From contig CP092079.1 of the NCBI GenBank assembly GCA_022226955.1, forward strand, positions 2,330,806-2,394,805: a stretch of DNA of 64,000 nt, in the 5' to 3' direction. Positions 1 to 8,386 of the stretch are shown here, piece after piece. The notes under the pieces were generated by a model, which was not told where the DNA came from, ran no database searches, and saw nothing but the letters and a program-made list of their open reading frames with translations. How positions within the stretch are numbered: position 1 is the stretch's first letter; the number at the start of each line of letters is the position of its first letter. The position numbers and the translations under genes were made by a program. The stretch comes from Nitrospira sp. Its GTDB lineage: Bacteria; Nitrospirota; Nitrospiria; Nitrospirales; Nitrospiraceae.

Positions 1-230
1 TCTCTCGTTCGGGCGGTCAACTCCAAGGCGTGAATACGCCCATCCTTCATCGGCACATCGAGCGCCTGATAGATAAGCCGGTGCCGGTCCAGAAGACTTT
101 TCTCACGAAACGCCTCCGACACCACGGTCACTTTCAAATGATCCATCGTCCCGGTGCGATCGGTCACCGTCACCGCCGCGTCCGGCAGGCTCTTCTGAAC
201 GTACTGGGTCAACACTTCCGGTGTAATCAT
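1..230 (-). CDS. BolA/IbaG family protein (3' end cut by window)
   Basis: The minus-strand frame starts at ATG 228-230 and runs off the window edge after 76 codons without a stop. The sequence has the BolA fold pattern: an N-terminal helix (TPEVLTQYVQKSLPDA), a TVTDRTG strand, and the signature region KSLLDRHRLIYQAL followed by GRIHALEL. BolA/IbaG proteins are small partners of monothiol glutaredoxins in iron-sulfur handling and stress response. No glutaredoxin gene is in view. The family is usually 75-105 residues, so only a few residues are missing. Confidence 0.8.
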   Translation of the reverse strand, partial: MITPEVLTQYVQKSLPDAAVTVTDRTGTMDHLKVTVVSEAFREKSLLDRHRLIYQALDVPMKDGRIHALELTARTR

Positions 231-548
231 GCCCGGCCTCCATCTATGAGTCTGAGGATACCCGAGGGCAGACTGGAAACGCAATTCACTTAAATTGAAC
301 CATGACCGCACAACTCCGTCGTTCATACCGTTGCACCTGGTGTCTATGAGCCAACGATGGTGGTGGATATCCACCAGAGAAATTCACTCCATCCATCGGC
401 CAGCTGCAATCTATTCATTTGCAATGGACTTTCACAATCTCATGTCCGGCATCGAGATTGCTCAATGACGACAGCAGGAGTTCAACCATGAACCACATGA
501 ATCGTACTCATCCAAAGCCTTCCATCATTCACCATCAAGGAGGTTGCC
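231..548. other. Intergenic region, no gene seen
   Basis: This 318-base gap separates the divergent BolA-like gene and the signalling operon. I see no convincing ORF, tRNA or strong hairpin. It must hold promoters for both directions. The only clear signal is the Shine-Dalgarno AAGGAGG at about 537-543, just upstream of the response regulator ATG. Confidence 0.5.
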
Positions 549-983
549 ATGGCTGACTTTAAATCGGGATTCTTTGTCGGAGGAGATGCGTGCAACGGGC
601 GAGTCCTTGTCGTGGACGATGAGCCGGATATCCGCAAAGTCGTCAAGATGACCTTACAGAAAGCTGGGTACGACGTGCTGGAGGCCGAGAATGGCGAGAA
701 GGCCATTGAAGCCATCAACAGCGGAGAAAACCGGCTGCTGCTCGACGTCATGGTCTGCGATATCCGCATGCCGAAGGTCAATGGGATCGAAGCGATCGCC
801 TACTTCCGGCAGAATTATCCCCGCGTGCCCTTGATTGTTCTCACCGGGTTCCCCGATACCGACATGGCCACGTCGTTGCTCAGGCAGGGGGTGGTCGACT
901 ATCTGGTGAAACCCGTTGAAGGAGAGAAGCTGAAAGCCGCCGTCGCCCGTGCGATGGAGCAACGCGAACTGGCGCCCTTATGA
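549..983 (+). CDS. Single-domain response regulator
   Basis: This 144-residue protein is a CheY-like receiver with no output domain. The acidic pocket is D23-D24 (VVDDEP), the phospho-acceptor is D71 (CDIRMP), the switch threonine is T99 (LTG) and the conserved lysine is K121 (VKP). The ATG sits 7 bases after AAGGAGG. Its last codons overlap the start of the next gene (ATGA at 980-983). It is therefore translationally coupled to the two histidine kinases downstream and is probably their phosphorylation target or a phosphate shuttle between them. Confidence 0.9.
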   Translation: MADFKSGFFVGGDACNGRVLVVDDEPDIRKVVKMTLQKAGYDVLEAENGEKAIEAINSGENRLLLDVMVCDIRMPKVNGIEAIAYFRQNYPRVPLIVLTGFPDTDMATSLLRQGVVDYLVKPVEGEKLKAAVARAMEQRELAPL

Positions 984-2131
984 ACTCATCGGCGCCGCGG
1001 CTATCCGGGAAGGATCAGGCGGGGAGGACCGCGCATCGGCCCTCCCCGGCCTCACGAGAGAAGGATCCCGTCAACCCTATGCTGACGACCACCACGCATC
1101 CCACAAACATGACACCCACCAAAGTGGCTATTCTTGGAGCCGGTCGAGGAGGCACCGCGCTCCTCAACTTACTCCACCAAATTCAGGCCATCGAGATTGT
1201 CGGCATCGCCGACTGCAACCCCGAAGCCTCCGGCCTGCAACGGGCCCGCGACCTGCGCGTGCCGGTCGTGACTCACGTCGCTGAGCTCATCCAAAACCAC
1301 GCGGTGCAGCTGATTCTCGACGTGACCGGCGATCCCGACGTAGAGGCGATGCTCCGCCGCCACGCCCGGCCTGAAACGGATGCACTCAGCGGCTCCGCGT
1401 CCCGCATGCTCTGGGAACTGGTTCAACATGAATCGACGCTGCAAGCCGAACTGCTTCAAGCCGAAAAACTCGCGGGCATCGGGTCCTTCGCCGCCGGCAT
1501 CGCCCACGACATCAATAACCCGCTGCAGCTGATTCTCGGACTCGCAGAAAATTTGGAGGACGAGACCGACCTGGAGACCGTTCATGCGCAAGCCGCCGAC
1601 ATCATTACCGCCGTCAAGCGCACCACGGCCATTTGCAGAGATCTGACGTCCTATGCCCGGCGCTCGGCCTCTCATAACCATAGCCTGATTCATCTCAATA
1701 CCAGGCTCGACGAAGCGCTCAAGATCGCCCGGTATGCCGTCGGGCTCCACGATATCGACATCGTCAAGCACTATGCGCCCGACGCCGCCGCCGCAGGACA
1801 TCCGGACGAACTCCTCCATGTCTTTGTCAACCTCATCACCAACGCCGTCCAGGCCATGAGCGACGGCGGCACGTTGACGCTGCGCACGGCCATCGGATCG
1901 GACCGCGTCACCATACAAGTCTCCGATACCGGCTGCGGCATTCCCTCCGATCTCTTCAACGCGATTTTCGAACCATTTTTTACCACCAAGCCACCGGGGA
2001 AAGGCACCGGATTAGGCCTGTATAACATCAAGCACGTCATCCACCAGATGCACGGCACCATTGCCGTGGCCAGCGACGTCGGCATCGGCAGCACCTTTAC
2101 CGTCACCTTGCCGCGAACAGCACAGACATGA
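980..2131 (+). CDS. Histidine kinase with N-terminal Rossmann-like domain
   Basis: This is a 383-residue soluble kinase. Residues about 47-145 look like a dinucleotide-binding Rossmann domain: KVAILGAGRGGTALL, then IVGIADCNPEA, VPVV and LILDVTGDP, resembling the NAD-binding half of homoserine-dehydrogenase-type enzymes. A HisKA domain follows with phospho-acceptor H176 (IAHDINNP). The HATPase_c domain has N box VNLITNAVQAM, G1 DTGCGIP and G2 GTGLGL. No membrane segment is visible, so the input is probably cytosolic, perhaps redox state or a nucleotide cofactor (inference). The start overlaps the regulator stop; a second in-frame ATG at 1079 would still keep the Rossmann domain. Confidence 0.85.
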   Translation: MNSSAPRLSGKDQAGRTAHRPSPASREKDPVNPMLTTTTHPTNMTPTKVAILGAGRGGTALLNLLHQIQAIEIVGIADCNPEASGLQRARDLRVPVVTHVAELIQNHAVQLILDVTGDPDVEAMLRRHARPETDALSGSASRMLWELVQHESTLQAELLQAEKLAGIGSFAAGIAHDINNPLQLILGLAENLEDETDLETVHAQAADIITAVKRTTAICRDLTSYARRSASHNHSLIHLNTRLDEALKIARYAVGLHDIDIVKHYAPDAAAAGHPDELLHVFVNLITNAVQAMSDGGTLTLRTAIGSDRVTIQVSDTGCGIPSDLFNAIFEPFFTTKPPGKGTGLGLYNIKHVIHQMHGTIAVASDVGIGSTFTVTLPRTAQT

Positions 2132-4650
2132 CTCCCATGACCACACCAAGGCCGGCGCGCGCGCCGCGGACGCCGCGAGAAACGCGGTGGGGACTGAAAA
2201 GCAAACTGATTCTCTCCATGCTCTTGGTCGGCATCGTGCCGCTCGTCGTGGGATTGGGCATGGCCTTCTGGCAGGGATCGCAAGAAATTCGCGACGTCAA
2301 CGGCGAAAGTTTCAAGGCTCTCGCCACAGAAGCCGCGAGAAAACTCGATCTGCTGGTGGCCGACGAAGTGGCCCGCACCGCCCGCATCGCCAATGATCCC
2401 GCCGTCGTCCGGGAACTGGAGCGCCGTCGGGATCTCGTGCAAAACCATCCCCCTTCCTCCTCCCCGCCGGCCAAAGCCGACGCGGCGGCCCGCTGGGCCG
2501 CTCACGACCCGGCGCTGCTCAAGGAGATCAACGGCAGTCCATTGGCCACGCTACTGCAAGAGCATTACACCGGCACACACAGCACCCCCGACCAACTACT
2601 GCCGTCAGTCGTCCGTTCGGCCACGAAAATGCTGTTCTTGACCGATATCCAGGGCGCGCTGATGGCCGCCATGACCACCCTGCCGGAATTCCGGCACGAC
2701 CACACTGTCTGGTGGCAAGGCGCGTATAACCACGGCGCGGGGAAGCTCTACATTGAAGACGTCCACTTCGACGAAAAGATCGACGCGTATGCGTTCACCA
2801 TTTCCATCCCTGTCATGGACAGTCTCCGATACGAAGTGGTCGGCGTGTTGCATCGTGTGGTCGACGCCAAAGAGTTCTTTTCGCCCTCGACCCATGTCAT
2901 CCGGTTTGGGAAAACTGGGCACGTCATGCTGATCGACAGCCGCGGCATTGTCATGAGCTGCCCCATCCTGCCGACCGGCATCGCCCTCTCCGACAGCAGC
3001 CTGATCCCGCAGATCACCCCGTTGCAGCCGGGCTGGGTGCAGGCCGCAAGCGACGGACACGGAAGCCATGCAACCTCGATCATCGGGTTTGCGCCGCTGC
3101 CGGAAACCAGCCGCGCGACGAACGGCTCCCTGAGCGGCGGCTCGTGGCATACCTTCGTCTGGCAATCGTCCGATGAACTGTTTGCGCCGATCCAGCATCT
3201 CTTTACGTGGATGGTCATCTTCGGCGGCATCGCCCTCGTGCTCCTCGCCATCCTGGGCTACGTCGCCGCCAGCCGCATCGTCACGCCGGTCCGCGCGCTG
3301 CAACAAGCCGCCCAGGCGATTGGGCGGGGAGAACTCCACACTACCATCGACATTCGCACCGGCGACGAATTAGAAGACCTGGCCAACGAATTCACTCGAA
3401 TGAATGCCCAACTGGAAGCCGCCTTCGCCGGCTTGACCGACCAAGTCACCTTGAAGACACAAGAAGTGGATTACCTCCGGCAGTCGACCGATCAAATTCT
3501 CGATACCGTCCCGACACCGATCATCCTGATCGACGCTCAGGAATCGGTTCACTACATGAATCAGGCTGCCCGCGAGACCTTCCACCTCGCGCCTGGCGCG
3601 ACGCTGCCGCTCTCGTTGTTTGCCCTGCTTCCGCTCGACGCGGCCAGCCAAACCAAGCTGCGCCAAGAGTTTTCCGGAACCGCCGCCTCAGCGAATGACT
3701 CCGCGGCACTGGTCCGAAACGCGCCCCCGCGGGATCCTCTGGCTCAAACCAGAACCCACGAGGACGCCCACGACCGGCCGGAGCTTCAGATCGGCGCACG
3801 GACATACCACTATCTCCGATTTCATCTGCCAGGCCGCCCAGGAGAAGACTCGCACAGTGGGCTGGTGCTCCGCGACATCACCGAGGACAGCCGGATGCAG
3901 GATCAACTTATTCAAGCGGAAAAATCCGGCAGTCTCGGCGTGCTCACCGCCGGCATCGGCCATGAGCTGAACAATCCCTTGTTTGGAATCCTGGGGATGG
4001 GAGAAGCCATTCAAGACGAAACCGATCTGGCGCGCGCGCGCTTGTACGCGCAAGATATCGTCGCCCAAGGGCGACGGATGGCCGCCATCATCCGGGACTT
4101 CACCGGCGTCACGGCTCGGGAAACTTCCGTCCAGCGCATCCCGGTGTGCGTGGAAACCGCCATCGAGCGCGCGCTCGACGCCATGCACATCTCGGTCGAT
4201 TTAACCCACATAGCCATCCACAAGACCTTCGCCGGAGAGACCATGGTGCTAGCAATCCCCGATCAACTCCAGCAAGTGATGATGAATCTCTTCATGAATG
4301 CCGTCCAGGCCATGAAAGGCGTTGGAGCCTTGACGATCCTTACCGCGCAGACCGATCAACTGGCCACCGTCCGAATCGCGGACAGCGGTCCGGGGATTGC
4401 CCCACAATATCTTGCACGAATTTTCGACCCGTTTTTTACGACGAAAGAACAAGGCGACGGCTCAGGCTTGGGCCTGACGGTCGCCCGGCGCATCATCAGA
4501 AAATTCGGCGGAGAGTTGCGGATCGAAAGCCGCGAGGGAGCAGGCGCGACCTGCGTGGTCACCCTGCCGATTCTCCGCAACCAGCCGCCAGAGGAGGGGC
4601 CATGCACCGCTTCGCCGCCACGCTCGGAACCACAGCCGGCGCGTTCCTAA
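2128..4650 (+). CDS. Membrane sensor histidine kinase (Cache-like, HAMP, PAS)
   Basis: An 840-residue kinase. TM1 is near residues 27-48 and TM2 near 358-382, enclosing about 300 extracytoplasmic residues that look like a double Cache sensor. HAMP follows TM2 (VTPVRALQQAAQAIGRGEL). A PAS domain starts near ILDTVPTPIILIDAQ. HisKA carries H612 (GIGHELNNP), and HATPase_c has MNLFMNAVQAM, DSGPGIAP and GSGLGLTVA. The ATG overlaps the preceding stop (ATGA), and its 3' end overlaps the next gene by 49 bases. It is a second input into the same operon. The ligand is unknown. Confidence 0.9.
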   Translation: MTPMTTPRPARAPRTPRETRWGLKSKLILSMLLVGIVPLVVGLGMAFWQGSQEIRDVNGESFKALATEAARKLDLLVADEVARTARIANDPAVVRELERRRDLVQNHPPSSSPPAKADAAARWAAHDPALLKEINGSPLATLLQEHYTGTHSTPDQLLPSVVRSATKMLFLTDIQGALMAAMTTLPEFRHDHTVWWQGAYNHGAGKLYIEDVHFDEKIDAYAFTISIPVMDSLRYEVVGVLHRVVDAKEFFSPSTHVIRFGKTGHVMLIDSRGIVMSCPILPTGIALSDSSLIPQITPLQPGWVQAASDGHGSHATSIIGFAPLPETSRATNGSLSGGSWHTFVWQSSDELFAPIQHLFTWMVIFGGIALVLLAILGYVAASRIVTPVRALQQAAQAIGRGELHTTIDIRTGDELEDLANEFTRMNAQLEAAFAGLTDQVTLKTQEVDYLRQSTDQILDTVPTPIILIDAQESVHYMNQAARETFHLAPGATLPLSLFALLPLDAASQTKLRQEFSGTAASANDSAALVRNAPPRDPLAQTRTHEDAHDRPELQIGARTYHYLRFHLPGRPGEDSHSGLVLRDITEDSRMQDQLIQAEKSGSLGVLTAGIGHELNNPLFGILGMGEAIQDETDLARARLYAQDIVAQGRRMAAIIRDFTGVTARETSVQRIPVCVETAIERALDAMHISVDLTHIAIHKTFAGETMVLAIPDQLQQVMMNLFMNAVQAMKGVGALTILTAQTDQLATVRIADSGPGIAPQYLARIFDPFFTTKEQGDGSGLGLTVARRIIRKFGGELRIESREGAGATCVVTLPILRNQPPEEGPCTASPPRSEPQPARS

Positions 4651-5201
4651 TCGCGGGGCTCGCGCTCGCGCCCCTGCCACCGCTGGCGAAAGAACCTCCG
4701 CCCCCGCAAGGGATCCCACCGGAGAAAGTCGCCGATTACGTCCATGCCATCGTCCAGGCCGATCGAACGACTTATACGATGCTCGTGGTGACCCGGATGC
4801 AGGACAAACATATCGTCAACGCCACTGAACATTGGGAGCAAGACAACGCCCTGCCGCTTCCCGCCCAATTCCTGCAACACTCGGGAAAAATCGTCGCGGA
4901 AAGCGGTCGCGGCATCCGCTACCGCCTCATCGGCCTCTCTCCGATTTATCAACGCAACGCCCCGGCGACGGAGTTCGAACGAAAGGCCCTGACCACCTTG
5001 ACCAAACAGCCGGACAGCCCCGTCACTGGAATCGTATCGAGCGGGAAGAAACAATTCTTCCAGGCCATTTACCCAGATCGCGCCGTCTCAGCCGCTTGTG
5101 TGTCGTGCCATAACAGCCATCCCCTCAGCCCGAAACGAGATTTCAAGGCGAACGACGTCATGGGCGGAATCGCCATTACCATTCCATTGGATGAACGATA
5201 G
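4602..5201 (+). CDS. Exported CxxCH protein, Tll0287/DUF3365-like haem sensor
   Basis: The start ATG at 4602 follows GAGGAGGGG and lies inside the 3' end of the upstream kinase gene, giving a 199-residue protein. It has a hydrophobic N-terminal signal segment (residues 10-28) and one c-type haem motif CVSCH at residues 166-170. The pattern of a long helix, FLQHSGKIV, then YRLIGLSPIYQRNAPATEFE and a late CxxCH followed by SPKRDFKANDVMGGIAI is typical of DUF3365/Tll0287-like domains. These are often the sensor part of bacterial kinases. Here it is probably a separate periplasmic haem partner of the adjacent membrane kinase (inference from overlap). Confidence 0.8.
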   Translation: MHRFAATLGTTAGAFLIAGLALAPLPPLAKEPPPPQGIPPEKVADYVHAIVQADRTTYTMLVVTRMQDKHIVNATEHWEQDNALPLPAQFLQHSGKIVAESGRGIRYRLIGLSPIYQRNAPATEFERKALTTLTKQPDSPVTGIVSSGKKQFFQAIYPDRAVSAACVSCHNSHPLSPKRDFKANDVMGGIAITIPLDER

Positions 5202-5234
5202 GCTTAGGGGAGATCCGCGCCGCCTGGAGGACGG

Positions 5235-6344
5235 TTAGGCCGGTGGAGACGAGCCGGAGGCCGCGTGCTCGGGAACGAAATACTCTTCCCGATAAATCTG
5301 GATCGCCGTCATGAAGAGACTGATGATAATCGGACCGACAAACAATCCCAACAGCCCATACAATCCGAGGCCGCCGAACACGGACAGGACCAACAGCAGC
5401 ACTGGAATCTGGACATCCTGACCGATGAGCCAGGGCCGGAGAAACTGATCGACCATCGAGACGACGCCGACTCCCCAGGCGAGCATGGCCAGCGCCTTGC
5501 CGACGGACCCGATGGCGAACAAGTACAACGCGACCGGCCCCCAGACCAAGGCCGTCCCGCCAAAGGGAATCGGCGCCAGCACAATCGTCAAGGCCGTCCA
5601 GACGATCGGGAACGGCACGCGCAACACGACATAGGCCAGCCCGGCCAGCGCGCCCTGCACCAACGCGGTGACCAATACGCCCTTCACGACCGCCCGGACC
5701 GTTTGATCGAGCCGCGTGAGAATTTTTCGTTTATGCGACTCCTCCATCGGAATCAGCTCATACAACGACCCCATCCAGCTCTCGCCGTCCTTGAGCAGGA
5801 AAAACAACACCAGCAGCATGATGAAAAAGTTGCTGACGAGGATGGCGGCATTCGTCAAGAGATCCCCCATCTGGCTGACCACAAACTGGCTGAGCCATTT
5901 AGCCCCCGACACCATGGAATCCTCCAGCGGCACTTGCTGCCCATTGCCGCCCGACAGCAAGGAGTGCAACCAGCTCCCGATGACCGGCACCGTAGCCAGT
6001 TGGCCCGGCAGCTGCTGGACGCCCCCAGCGACGATCCATTCGCGAATCGCCTGCTCCGCAGCCACCGCTTCACGAACGAACACCACACTCATCGAGACCA
6101 CGGGAACCACCACCACCGTCAATACGCCGACCGTCAAGCAACCGGCGGACCAACAACAGGCGGACGCCATGTCCCGCCCGCCTAGCAGCGCCGTCAATCG
6201 ACGATGCAGCGGAAACACCCAATGCGCCAGCAATGCCGCCCAGATGGCCGGGAAGAGAAAGGGCTGTAAGATGAGTCCGATCTGATAGAGCAGCAGCGCG
6301 AGAAGGACGAAGAACACGGCCGTAAAGAGGTGTGGACGAGTCAT
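5235..6344 (-). CDS. AI-2E family permease (PerM/YdiK type)
   Basis: A 369-residue integral membrane protein of the AI-2E transporter family. Hydrophobic segments cluster at the N-terminus (TAVFFVLLALLLYQIGLI), in the middle (NAAILVSNFFIMLLVLFFLLKDGE) and in the C-terminal half. The family motif region VKGVLVTALVQGALAGLAY is present. Members export autoinducer-like compounds or ions; the substrate here cannot be told. It is convergent with the signalling operon and only 33 bases separate the two stops. Confidence 0.85.
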   Translation of the reverse strand: MTRPHLFTAVFFVLLALLLYQIGLILQPFLFPAIWAALLAHWVFPLHRRLTALLGGRDMASACCWSAGCLTVGVLTVVVVPVVSMSVVFVREAVAAEQAIREWIVAGGVQQLPGQLATVPVIGSWLHSLLSGGNGQQVPLEDSMVSGAKWLSQFVVSQMGDLLTNAAILVSNFFIMLLVLFFLLKDGESWMGSLYELIPMEESHKRKILTRLDQTVRAVVKGVLVTALVQGALAGLAYVVLRVPFPIVWTALTIVLAPIPFGGTALVWGPVALYLFAIGSVGKALAMLAWGVGVVSMVDQFLRPWLIGQDVQIPVLLLVLSVFGGLGLYGLLGLFVGPIIISLFMTAIQIYREEYFVPEHAASGSSPPA

Positions 6345-6626
6345 ACGTGACTGGGAAACCCATGCATAGCTGGAATGTTGATAGCAGATCTGCGGGACGT
6401 TGTCACGAGAGCCGGATACGCACCCGAGTCAATTACAGGAGAGTCTGACAGCCTTACGTATCAGTATCGTCGATTCAGGCCGCCGAACCTGCGGCTTCTT
6501 CAAACCCACTCACAAGATCATCATGCACACATGACAGTGCCCCTGCAAGCAGCGACATCGCATCGAGCGATGCGTCACCACCATTCGGCTAAAGACTGCG
6601 CCGGCTGGCAATTACTCATCACACCA

Positions 6627-7362
6627 TCAGTGTGTCGTGCGCGCGCCGTCAATGGAATAGACAGCACCGGTTATAATACTGGCATGATCGGACGCCAGGA
6701 ACAGCACGAGGCCGGCGATGTCCTCCGGTTCCGAATTCAGGATCGTTGAGCCAGCGTTCGATCATCGGCGTGCGCACCAAGCCGGGTGCGATCGCGTTGA
6801 CACGGATGCCCTGCGTTGCATAATCGATTGCAGCGGCTTTACTCAGCCCTACAACGGCATGTTTCGCCGCAACGTAGGGCGCCATGCCAGGATCGGCGCG
6901 CAACCCTGCGACCGAAGCCGTATTCACGATAGCGCCCCGGCCGACCGTCGTCATATGAGCCAGCTGGTGCTTCAAACACAGAAACACGCCCGTGACATCG
7001 ACGCGCTGGATGCGGTCCCAGTCTTCCTCGGTCTGCTCGGCCAGCGGCGCGGTCGGCGGCAGCAGGCCGGCATTATTGAAGGCGACATCCAGCGAGCCGA
7101 ACTCCGCTAACGCCTTGTCGACCAACGCCTTGACTTGTGCGCTGTTGCCGACATCTGTTTTCTGAAACACGGCCTTACCGCCCGCCGCGATGATCTCGCT
7201 GACGGTTCCTTCGGCGCGCGAATCGACGTCGCCGATCACCACGGAAGCACCCGCGCCCGCAAAGGCCAATGCCGTTGCGCGGCCGATTCCCGTTGCCGCG
7301 CCAGTAATGAGCACCGTGCGACCGGAAAAATTGAACTCTAGCTTCTTGTAATTCTCTTTCAT
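6627..7362 (-). pseudogene. Short-chain dehydrogenase, frame-disrupted by an internal deletion
   Basis: The first 210 codons encode a good classical SDR: TGAATGIG at 20-27, NNAG at 97-100, catalytic S150, Y163 and K167 (YVAAK). After LNDPEF, near position 6735, the open frame turns into unrelated sequence and stops at 6649. The normal SDR ending (SEPEDIAGLVLFLASDHAS, then ITGAVYSIDGAR) continues in another frame and stops at 6627. The usual 12-15 residues between LNDPEF and SEPED are missing, so the lesion is a deletion whose length is not a multiple of three. A sequencing error alone would not remove these codons. Confidence 0.75.
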
Positions 7363-7823
7363 GCGAATATCCTTTCACAACGTTCACACAGATACCGCGC
7401 CAGGGCAGCGCGCGTGGCAGAACCGACTCATAAGGCTCAAGAAGGCTCGCGCTTCTGATAACTGTTTACAGAACATCGATCAAATATGGCATGAGGCGCT
7501 CATTGAACTATCTCGCTGTTTCACTGGGAAGACGATTGACGCCACGCTGTCCGCGGAGATCACCGCCGCCGATCTACATCTGAGTTAGAAGTGCGGTCGG
7601 TTTTCTTGGAGATGGCAATATCGAGAGGAGCAGCCCGGCAATGCCACAAGAGCCCTGCGGAGTGCTGCCCCGAAGGCTACTCGCCGCCTCTGGAGTAGAG
7701 GCACGGAACTAGACGTTCATGCATGTAACCCGAAATCGCCCACTTGAAAGGACAAACAATCATCGGCAGGACGTGAGCGTTGTCCGGCAGCAACGCTCGC
7801 GGACATAGCGATTGGGCCGTGTA
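7363..7823. other. Intergenic region, no gene seen
   Basis: About 460 bases between the SDR pseudogene start and the bactofilin stop. A plus-strand frame at 7361-7588 has no recognisable features or good ribosome site. The only structure seen is the small stem-loop at 7775-7798, listed separately. Confidence 0.4.
7775..7798 (-). terminator. Stem-loop downstream of bactofilin gene
   Basis: GAGCGTTG (7775-7782) and CAACGCTC (7791-7798) form a perfect 8-bp stem with an 8-base loop, 26 bases past the bactofilin stop. No T-run follows on the minus strand, so intrinsic termination is uncertain. Confidence 0.3.
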
Positions 7824-8267
7824 TCAGAGTCCCAGCTTTTTCCCCACTACCGCGACAGGACGATTACGATTGGCGTTCATGTCCCGCACCGCACCCGGCA
7901 GCCGCGGCGCATCCTCAGGCCAGGTTGTGACGCCCATGTCGCTGGTGCCTTGAAACTTCGCCCCTTCTTCCATCGAAAAGATCGGCGCATGCACTTCTCC
8001 CATGATGATGCCAGGCTTGAGCAATTGTACCCGGTCGCTGGCGGTGATCGTGGCCTTGATGCGGCCACTGCTGATCAACACACCGGCGGTAATCGTTCCT
8101 TTCACGACGCCGTCTTCGCCGACGATGACTTGTCCTTTGGTGTAAATATCCCCTTCCAGGCGGCCGTCGATGCGAACGGTGCCGTCGACGCGGATTTCCC
8201 CTTTGAGCTCCACCCCTTTCGCCAGCAGCGTGATATTCCCGTCGTCCATATACGCACTGTGTTTCAT
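7824..8267 (-). CDS. Bactofilin family protein
   Basis: A 147-residue protein starting at ATG 8265-8267 after GGGAGCC; a longer frame to 8372 lacks a better start. The core repeats short beta-helix rungs (GVELKGEIRVDGTVRIDGR, LEGDIYTKGQVIVGEDG, VKGTITAGVLISSGRIKATI, SDRVQLLKPGIIMGEVHAP), the DUF583/bactofilin pattern. Bactofilins polymerise into filaments that scaffold cell-wall enzymes and localise proteins. It lies directly downstream of a class A penicillin-binding protein gene on the same strand, which agrees with a role in envelope morphogenesis. Confidence 0.9.
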   Translation of the reverse strand: MKHSAYMDDGNITLLAKGVELKGEIRVDGTVRIDGRLEGDIYTKGQVIVGEDGVVKGTITAGVLISSGRIKATITASDRVQLLKPGIIMGEVHAPIFSMEEGAKFQGTSDMGVTTWPEDAPRLPGAVRDMNANRNRPVAVVGKKLGL

Positions 8268-8386
8268 AGCGGCTCCCGGTTGAACGAACATTCGCAACTC
8301 AGGATACCCCAGGGAGATATCGACACCTAGCAGTTTGTCAAAACAGGCAAGTCCATATCGAGCTGCGTGCACCCATCAGGCAGCGG

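Noticed and set aside
6627..6780. Programmed frameshift in the SDR gene
   Set aside because: No slippery sequence is seen, and codons are missing at the junction, so a deletion explains it better.
7361..7588. 75-residue plus-strand frame after the SDR pseudogene
   Set aside because: No ribosome site or recognisable features; likely chance.
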